Program-made: the position numbers and the translations under genes
The notes under the pieces: generated by a model
What the model saw: only the letters and a program-made list of their open reading frames with translations
Told to the model about the DNA's origin: nothing
Databases searched by the model: none
From: Pseudomonas juntendi
GTDB lineage: Bacteria > Pseudomonadota > Gammaproteobacteria > Pseudomonadales > Pseudomonadaceae
DNA: 63,614 nucleotides
NCBI RefSeq assembly: GCF_009932375.1
Contig: NZ_BLJG01000001.1
Coordinates: forward strand, 1 to 63,614
Direction of reading: 5' to 3'
Shown here: positions 58,110 through 63,614 of the stretch, piece after piece
Layout: each line of letters opens with the position of its first letter
Numbering within the stretch: position 1 is the first letter of the stretch

Positions 58110-59173
58110 CAGGCATCTCCTGCAATCAGTTCGTCGGCCGCGCGCTTAAGCAGTTTTTTCACCGGGGCGGCAAGGCCCAGGCGCGGCGGGGTGGCGAGGT
58201 TATACCAGAGCCAGTCAGCCTCGGCCACGTGCTCGCCAAGCGGCGCGACACGCACCAGCCAGGGCTCGATCGCCAGCTGGAAGTGGCTGAAGGTGTGGGT
58301 CAGGCCATCCATGGCCTGGCTGCCGGCCAGGCGCAAACCGTGCTGGTAGGCCAGGTCGTCGAGTTGGGCGATGTCGTCCAGCTCTGGCAGGCTCCACAAG
58401 CCACCCCACAGGCCGCTGGACGGGCGCCGATAAAGCAGAATGGCGCCCTCGTGGTTGGCCAGCAGTGGCATCAGCGTGCGGCGCTGTGGCAGCGCCTTGC
58501 GCGGTTTGGGTTCGGGGTAGCGGGTTTCTTCACCGTGCAGGTGGGCTTCGCAGCCACGTTGCAGCGGGCAGATCAGGCAACTGGGCTTGCTGCGCGTGCA
58601 CAGCGTGGCACCCATGTCCATCATGGCCTGGGTGTAGTGGTTGGCGCGCTGCTGCGGGGTAAAACGCTCGGCCGTGGCCCACAGCTGGTTTGCCACCTTC
58701 GGTTCGCCCGGGTAGCCGCCCTGGGCGGTGAAGCGGGCCAGCACGCGCTTGACGTTGCCGTCGAGGATCGGCGCGCGAATGCCCATGCTGATGCTGGCGA
58801 TGGCACCGGCCGTGGAGCGGCCGATACCGGGCAGCTCGGTGAGCTGCTCGACACTGCGCGGGAACTCGCCACCATGTTGCGCCACGACGATCTTCGCGGC
58901 TTTTTGCAGGTTGCGGGCGCGGGTGTAGTAACCCAGCCCGGTCCACAGGTGCAGCACTTCGTCTTCGGGCGCTTCGGCCAGCGCCTGCACGGTCGGCAGC
59001 GCCTGCATGAAACGGTCGAAGTAGTTCAGTACGGTGCTGACCTGGGTTTGCTGCAACATGATTTCCGACACCCACACCCGGTACGGGGTTATGCCCTGTT
59101 GCCAGGGCAGGTCGTGGCGGCCGTGTTCGTCGTACCAGTCCAGCACAGCGCTGGAGAACTGCTCTGGGGTCAT
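58109..59173 (-). CDS. mutY: A/G-specific adenine DNA glycosylase MutY
   Basis: A 354-aa base-excision enzyme that removes A opposite 8-oxoG. HhH-GPD motifs: [18 protein letters not shown] with the catalytic Glu, [12 protein letters not shown], and [12 protein letters not shown] with the Asp. The [4Fe-4S] ligands are in [20 protein letters not shown] (C-x6-C-x2-C-x5-C). A Nudix-like recognition domain follows. It overlaps asmA and yggX by a few bases. Confidence 0.96.
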   Translation of the reverse strand: MTPEQFSSAVLDWYDEHGRHDLPWQQGITPYRVWVSEIMLQQTQVSTVLNYFDRFMQALPTVQALAEAPEDEVLHLWTGLGYYTRARNLQKAAKIVVAQHGGEFPRSVEQLTELPGIGRSTAGAIASISMGIRAPILDGNVKRVLARFTAQGGYPGEPKVANQLWATAERFTPQQRANHYTQAMMDMGATLCTRSKPSCLICPLQRGCEAHLHGEETRYPEPKPRKALPQRRTLMPLLANHEGAILLYRRPSSGLWGGLWSLPELDDIAQLDDLAYQHGLRLAGSQAMDGLTHTFSHFQLAIEPWLVRVAPLGEHVAEADWLWYNLATPPRLGLAAPVKKLLKRAADELIAGDA

Positions 59174-61416
59174 CGCTTGAACAGCCCCTTGAGCGCGTCT
59201 TTCAATTCCGGGCTCACTTTGTCTCCGAGTTTTTCATCGAGCTTTTCGTCGATCTTGTCTTTGAGGCGGTCACCGGCCAGCTTGGCTGCGACCTTGCCCA
59301 GGCCGTTCTGGTCCAGGCGGCAGGCCTTGGCGCCCAGCTCCAGCGGGCCGCGGCAATGCAGCGGTACTTCAACCCCCACATAGCGCTCGTTGACCTGGCA
59401 GGCAGGGTCCGGCATGGCACGCTGGTCGCCTTCGACGATCACGCCGATGTTGTAGTCCATACCCAGTACACGCAGGTCGAGGTCGCCATGGCCGTTCACG
59501 GTCAGGCCCGGGATGCGTGCCTTGAGGTCCGGGTTGCTGGCAACGCCATTGCGCACCACCAGGCTGCCACGCAGTTCCTGGAACGGGGTGTCCTTGCCGC
59601 GTGGCTCGCCGGTGAGGGTTTTGCGGTTGAGGGTGGCGATGGCCTGGCACAGTTGCTGCTCAAGGTTGGCATTGACCAGCACACCGTCGTTGATGGTGAA
59701 GTTTGCACTGCCATTGAGCGTGTCTACCAGTGCCTTCTGGCTGTTGCCGGTGGCGGTCAGATCACTGGTCAGGGTCAGCAGGCCCTTGACCGGTGGTGCC
59801 TGCTCCTTGCCGTCGGCCTTGATGAAGTGCTCCACCGGCACCCGTTGGATGCGGGTGCTGACCCCCAGCTGTGGCACGGCAGGGCGCACATCGACCGTAC
59901 CCTTGGCGTCGAAGGTGCCGTTGTACAGGCCACCGCGCAGGGTTTGCAGGGTCAGCAGGCCGCCCTGGCCGCTGGCCTTGAGCTGGGCGTCGACGATCGG
60001 CAGTTTGTCCAGGGTCAGCGAGCCAAAGGCCAGCTCGGCCTGCAGGTCCAGGGTACGCAGGCGGTCGACCGGCAGCAGCTTGTCATCGCTCCAGGCCACC
60101 TGGGTCGGTGCGTTGGGCAGCGGTGTGGTGCCGGCACCGGCAACCGCGCTGGCTTCCTGTTGCTTGACCTCGGCCTGGCGCGCAGCCGTGGCGCCTTTGG
60201 CTTGTTCGCTCTTGGCCGGCAGGTAGCGGTCGGCGTCGAAGCTGTCGCCTTTAAGCTGCAGGCGCAGGGCTTGCCTGGCGAAGTCTTCGATGGCTACGCG
60301 CCCGCTGAACGTGCTGTCGTCCAGCTTCACTGCCAGGTCATCCAGGCTCAGGCTGCTGGGTGTGCCTTGCAGGCGGGTCACCAGCTCCAGCTTGCCGAAG
60401 GCTGCCGGGTCGTTGGTTGCCGGCAGCGGGTGGCCGATGCCGTCCAGGAAGGTGCGCAGGTCGAACTGGGCAATGGACAGGCCGCCGCTCAACTGGGGGG
60501 TCTTGTCCAGGTCGCGCAGGTTCAGTTCACCCAGGGCGCGCAGTTGGTTGGCCGAGACTTTCAGGCCGTTCCAGGAGGCGACGTTGGCGGCCATGTCGAC
60601 CAGCAACTGGCCCTGGGCAACGAAGGCCACCGTTTTGCCGCCGGTCGGTTCACCCGAAGTTTCGCCCGACAGGCGCATGTCCTCGAAGTTGTAGCGCTTG
60701 AGCTTGCGGTCGAAACGCAGTTCGCCGGCCAGCTCGGTGCGGGCTTTGATATTCGGCTGGTTGGCACTGACAAAAGCACTGGCCTTGAGTGGGATGTTCG
60801 CGCCTTCATGCACGGGGCCGGTGCTCAGCTGGATGCTTTCAGCGCTGTAGCTCTGGCCGGTCTTGGCGTCGGTGTACTGCACCCGGGCGTTGTTGACGGT
60901 CAGGCTGTCGATGTCCAGCTTGACAGGGCGTTCGTTGCCGTCGGCGGCCGCGGGTTTCTGCTCGGAGGGGGCCTGGGCCGGTGCGTCGGTGGTAGTGCCA
61001 GGCTGCGCAGGCAGCGGTTTGCCAATGTCTTCCCAGTTGCCATGGCCTTGTTCGTCACGGGCCAGGGTCAGGTTCAGGCCCTCGACGCGCACGTCGCTCA
61101 TTTGCACCTCGCGGCGCAGCAGCGGCAGTACCCGTACCGACAAGCCGAGCATCTGCAGGTCGGCGAACGGCTCGTTGGGTTTGGCCAAGGTGGCGATGCT
61201 GGCCTCGTGCAGCTCCAGGCCCAGCCATGGGAACAGGCTCCAGCCGATATCACCGTTGAGGGTCAGTTCGACATGTGCCTTGTCGCGTGCCAGTTGGCGA
61301 ATCTCGTCTTTATAGTCGTTGGGATCGAATAGGTGGGTCAGGGCGAAGCCCAGCGCCACGATGATCAGCAGCAACCCGAGAAGCCCCAGTCCCAGGATTT
61401 TGCCGAACGCTTTCAT
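59170..61416 (-). CDS. AsmA family outer-membrane assembly protein
   Basis: A 748-aa protein with one N-terminal membrane segment (ILGLGLLGLLLIIVALGFAL) and a large periplasmic domain. TLNGDIGWSLFPWLGLELHE is the AsmA family signature, and the AsmA-like C-terminal domain holds NGSANFTINDGVLVNANLEQ and KARIPGLTVNGHGDLDLRVL. AsmA-like proteins help lipid or outer-membrane protein homeostasis. aaggat precedes ATG 61416. It precedes mutY (4-bp overlap). Confidence 0.92.
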   Translation of the reverse strand: MKAFGKILGLGLLGLLLIIVALGFALTHLFDPNDYKDEIRQLARDKAHVELTLNGDIGWSLFPWLGLELHEASIATLAKPNEPFADLQMLGLSVRVLPLLRREVQMSDVRVEGLNLTLARDEQGHGNWEDIGKPLPAQPGTTTDAPAQAPSEQKPAAADGNERPVKLDIDSLTVNNARVQYTDAKTGQSYSAESIQLSTGPVHEGANIPLKASAFVSANQPNIKARTELAGELRFDRKLKRYNFEDMRLSGETSGEPTGGKTVAFVAQGQLLVDMAANVASWNGLKVSANQLRALGELNLRDLDKTPQLSGGLSIAQFDLRTFLDGIGHPLPATNDPAAFGKLELVTRLQGTPSSLSLDDLAVKLDDSTFSGRVAIEDFARQALRLQLKGDSFDADRYLPAKSEQAKGATAARQAEVKQQEASAVAGAGTTPLPNAPTQVAWSDDKLLPVDRLRTLDLQAELAFGSLTLDKLPIVDAQLKASGQGGLLTLQTLRGGLYNGTFDAKGTVDVRPAVPQLGVSTRIQRVPVEHFIKADGKEQAPPVKGLLTLTSDLTATGNSQKALVDTLNGSANFTINDGVLVNANLEQQLCQAIATLNRKTLTGEPRGKDTPFQELRGSLVVRNGVASNPDLKARIPGLTVNGHGDLDLRVLGMDYNIGVIVEGDQRAMPDPACQVNERYVGVEVPLHCRGPLELGAKACRLDQNGLGKVAAKLAGDRLKDKIDEKLDEKLGDKVSPELKDALKGLFKR

Positions 61417-61668
61417 GGGCGAATCCTTGTAGTCCGATTTTGAAATTCAAGCGGCTGAGTATAGCGCCGCCATGCATATCCCTGCGTATTCGACCAGAGA
61501 TGCAGGATATTTCCTACGCTTTTAGTCGGTAGTACGTCTTTAAAAGGGGGACATGATCGATTCAGCCAAGCAAAAAAAACACGATATCAGATTGCTTTCA
61601 CGCGACTCGATCCTGCTAACCTTGCGCCGCTTTGCCTGCCCTCACCCTATAAGAAAAGGATCACGTTC

Positions 61669-63330
61669 ATGACCAGTACCGTCACGACGGGCGCCCCGGC
61701 GAGTACGCCAGGCTTCCTGTCGAAGGAGCGCATCATCGCCCGCCCGGGCTTCAACCGTTGGCTGGTTCCGCCAGCTGCCCTGGCCATTCACCTGTGTATC
61801 GGCATGGCCTATGGCTTCTCAGTGTTCTGGCTGCCACTGTCGCAAGCCCTGGGTATCACCGCCCCAGTGGCGTGCGCGGCCGACATGGGCTTCGTGGCCC
61901 GCCTGTTCAGCGCCGAATGCGACTGGCCGATTTCCATGCTGAGCTGGATCTACACCCTGTTCTTCGTCTTCCTGGGCTGCTCGGCGGCCGTGCTGGGTGG
62001 CTGGCTGGAGCACGCCGGCCCACGCAAGGCTGGCCTGGTATCGGCGCTGTGCTGGTGTGGCGGCATGCTGATTTCGGCCATTGGGGTCAAAACCCACCAA
62101 CTGTGGCTGATGTGGCTGGGTTCCGGGGTGATCGGCGGTATCGGCCTGGGGCTGGGGTATATCTCGCCGGTATCGACCCTGATCAAATGGTTCCCGGACA
62201 AGCGCGGCATGGCCACCGGCATGGCCATCATGGGCTTTGGCGGCGGCGCCATGGTCGGTGCGCCACTGGCCACCGCACTGATGGGCCACTTTGGCAACGC
62301 GCAGGAAGTGGGGGTGTGGCAGAGCTTCGTTGCCATGGCGGCGATCTACTTCGTGTTCATGACTGCCGGCGCCCTGGCCTACCGCGTGCCGCCCACCGGC
62401 TGGAAGCCTGAAGGCTGGACTGCGCCGCTGAAAAAAGCCGGCAACACCATGGTCACCGACCGCCATGTGCACGTCAGCGTGGCGTGGAAAACCCCGCAAT
62501 TTGCGCTGATCTGGCTGGTGCTGTGCCTGAACGTGTCTGCCGGCATCGGTATCATCGGCATGGCTTCGCCGCTGCTGCAGGAAGTGTTCGCTGGCAAGCT
62601 GCTGGGCAACGAGCTCACCTTCAGCGAGCTGAACGCCGCGCAACTGGCGCAGATCGCCGCGATCGCCGCCGGCTTCACCGGCCTGCTGAGCCTGTTCAAC
62701 ATCGGTGGCCGGTTCTTCTGGGCATCGTTCTCCGACTACATCGGGCGCAAGAACACCTACTTCGCTTTCTTCGCCCTGGGCGTGGGCTTGTACAGCCTGG
62801 TGCCGAACATGGGCCACCTGGGCAATGTGGCGCTGTTCGTGGCGGCGTTCTGCATCATCCTGTCGATGTATGGCGGTGGCTTCGCCACGGTGCCGGCGTA
62901 CCTGGCCGACTTGTTCGGTACGCAGATGGTCGGTGCCATTCATGGGCGCCTGCTGACCGCCTGGGCGGCTGCAGGTGTGCTGGGGCCAGTGCTGATCACC
63001 TACCTGCGCGAGTCGCAGCTGGCAGCCGGGGTAGAACGCGCGGCAGCCTATGACATGACGCTGTATATCCTTGCCGGGCTGCTGGTGCTGGGCTTTATCT
63101 GCAACATGCTGGTGCGGCCGGTTGCCGACAAGCACTTCATGAGCGATGCCGAGCTGGCGGCCGAGCGGGCGTTGAGCCATGACAAGGGCGCCGATGGCGC
63201 GCGTTCGCTGGAGTGGAAAGCCGCGCCGGGTAGCCTGCCGCTGGTGCTGCTGGCCTGGGCAGTGGTGGTTGTGCCGTTGGCCTGGGGGGTGTGGATTACC
63301 CTGCAGAAGACGGCGGTACTGTTCCATTGA
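61669..63330 (+). CDS. MFS transporter, OFA (oxalate:formate antiporter) type
   Basis: A 553-aa, ~12-helix transporter (IHLCIGMAYGFSVFWLPLSQ; GLGYISPVSTLIKWFPDKRG, the family signature between helices 4 and 5; NIGGRFFWASFSDYIGRKNT). Compared with the typical ~430 aa it has an insertion after helix 2 (VACAADMGFVARLFSAECDW) and a C-terminal hydrophobic tail. The substrate is probably an organic acid. ATG 61669 has aagga upstream. Confidence 0.88.
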   Translation: MTSTVTTGAPASTPGFLSKERIIARPGFNRWLVPPAALAIHLCIGMAYGFSVFWLPLSQALGITAPVACAADMGFVARLFSAECDWPISMLSWIYTLFFVFLGCSAAVLGGWLEHAGPRKAGLVSALCWCGGMLISAIGVKTHQLWLMWLGSGVIGGIGLGLGYISPVSTLIKWFPDKRGMATGMAIMGFGGGAMVGAPLATALMGHFGNAQEVGVWQSFVAMAAIYFVFMTAGALAYRVPPTGWKPEGWTAPLKKAGNTMVTDRHVHVSVAWKTPQFALIWLVLCLNVSAGIGIIGMASPLLQEVFAGKLLGNELTFSELNAAQLAQIAAIAAGFTGLLSLFNIGGRFFWASFSDYIGRKNTYFAFFALGVGLYSLVPNMGHLGNVALFVAAFCIILSMYGGGFATVPAYLADLFGTQMVGAIHGRLLTAWAAAGVLGPVLITYLRESQLAAGVERAAAYDMTLYILAGLLVLGFICNMLVRPVADKHFMSDAELAAERALSHDKGADGARSLEWKAAPGSLPLVLLAWAVVVVPLAWGVWITLQKTAVLFH

Positions 63331-63389
63331 TGAGTGATACAGCCGGCTGAATTTGCCGGCTGTACCGGCCCTATCGCCGGCAAGCCAGC

Positions 63390-63602
63390 TCCCACGGGGA
63401 TCGCATCAGGGCTGACAGGTGTTTGCCACAAGGTATGCAGCGCCTGTTAGAGCGAGCGCCGCCCGCGCGGCGCTCGATCTCACAGGCGCTGAAGATGCTG
63501 CGGCTACCCTTGCCAGGAACCATAGAATCTCCCACAGGGATCGCATCAGGGCTGACAGGTGTTTGCCACAAGGTATGCAGCGCCTGTTAGAGCGAGCGCC
63601 GC
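63390..63602. repeat. 73-bp direct repeat, period 140
   Basis: The segment beginning tcccac(g/a)gggatcgcatc and ending gagcgagcgccgc occurs at 63390-63462 and 63530-63602, differing at one position. The first copy is joined to a REP unit (63366-63395) and its end forms a hairpin, cgagcgccgc / gcggcgctcg (63453-63476). The second copy runs to the window end. Confidence 0.85.
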
Positions 63603-63614
63603 GCGCCCAGCTGC

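Noticed and set aside
59356..61332. Long plus-strand frame of 658 codons
   Set aside because: Antisense shadow of the AsmA gene in GC-rich DNA.
61819..63327. Long minus-strand frame of 502 codons
   Set aside because: Antisense shadow of the MFS gene, again His/Gln-rich with no domain.

Overview
The window looks like a chromosome segment of a Pseudomonas putida-group bacterium. The evidence is high GC, many P. putida-type REP palindromes (gggagcgggc...gcccgcgaag), a DUF3077 gene with its long leader, and a host block of tRNA-Thr, basic amino-acid ABC transporter, gabP, tRNA-Phe, yggX, mutY, asmA and an OFA-type MFS gene. All calls come from reading the sequence; no database search was run.

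Layout. (1) 211-12472: a genomic island next to the 3' end of tRNA-Thr, bounded by a ~100-bp direct repeat (211-309 and 12349-12448). It holds an AT-rich four-gene operon (hsdM, hsdS, an ABC/AAA-type ATPase and an HNH nuclease; 2350-7908), a divergent gene of unknown function, a tyrosine recombinase with a small companion, a broken P4-type integrase, a gene-poor stretch with DnaA-box-like sites and two perfect hairpins, and a convergent RelE/HigB-like and Xre pair. (2) 12427-48329: a ~35.9-kb P2/phiCTX-like prophage between two identical 46-bp copies of the tRNA-Thr 3' part. Integrase, replication and regulation lie on the left, then the P2-type late genes D-U-T-E-FII-FI-G-H-I-J-W-V-S-R-lysis-X-L-M-N-O with divergent P-Q. 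Past Q are a likely lysogenic-conversion cassette of three overlapping genes (44551-47028), a candidate cos site and a HEPN-like gene. (3) 48285-63614: ordinary host DNA starting with the intact tRNA-Thr.

How it works together. Two mobile elements sit in tandem at one tRNA gene, and each supplies an intrinsic terminator behind the restored tRNA. Both carry cargo that looks like defence or superinfection control. In the island, the methylase and specificity subunits of a type I system are joined, without an HsdR gene, to an ATPase+HNH pair resembling Septu (PtuA/PtuB). In the prophage, a TIGR04255-like protein, an HTH protein and a protein of an uncharacterised family lie at the position where phiCTX carries its cytotoxin gene. 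These two systems are the best candidates for undescribed biology here. The host part is mostly housekeeping; its oddities are a higB-like toxin gene with an early in-frame TGA, a structured leader before a DUF3077 gene, and REP-associated duplications.
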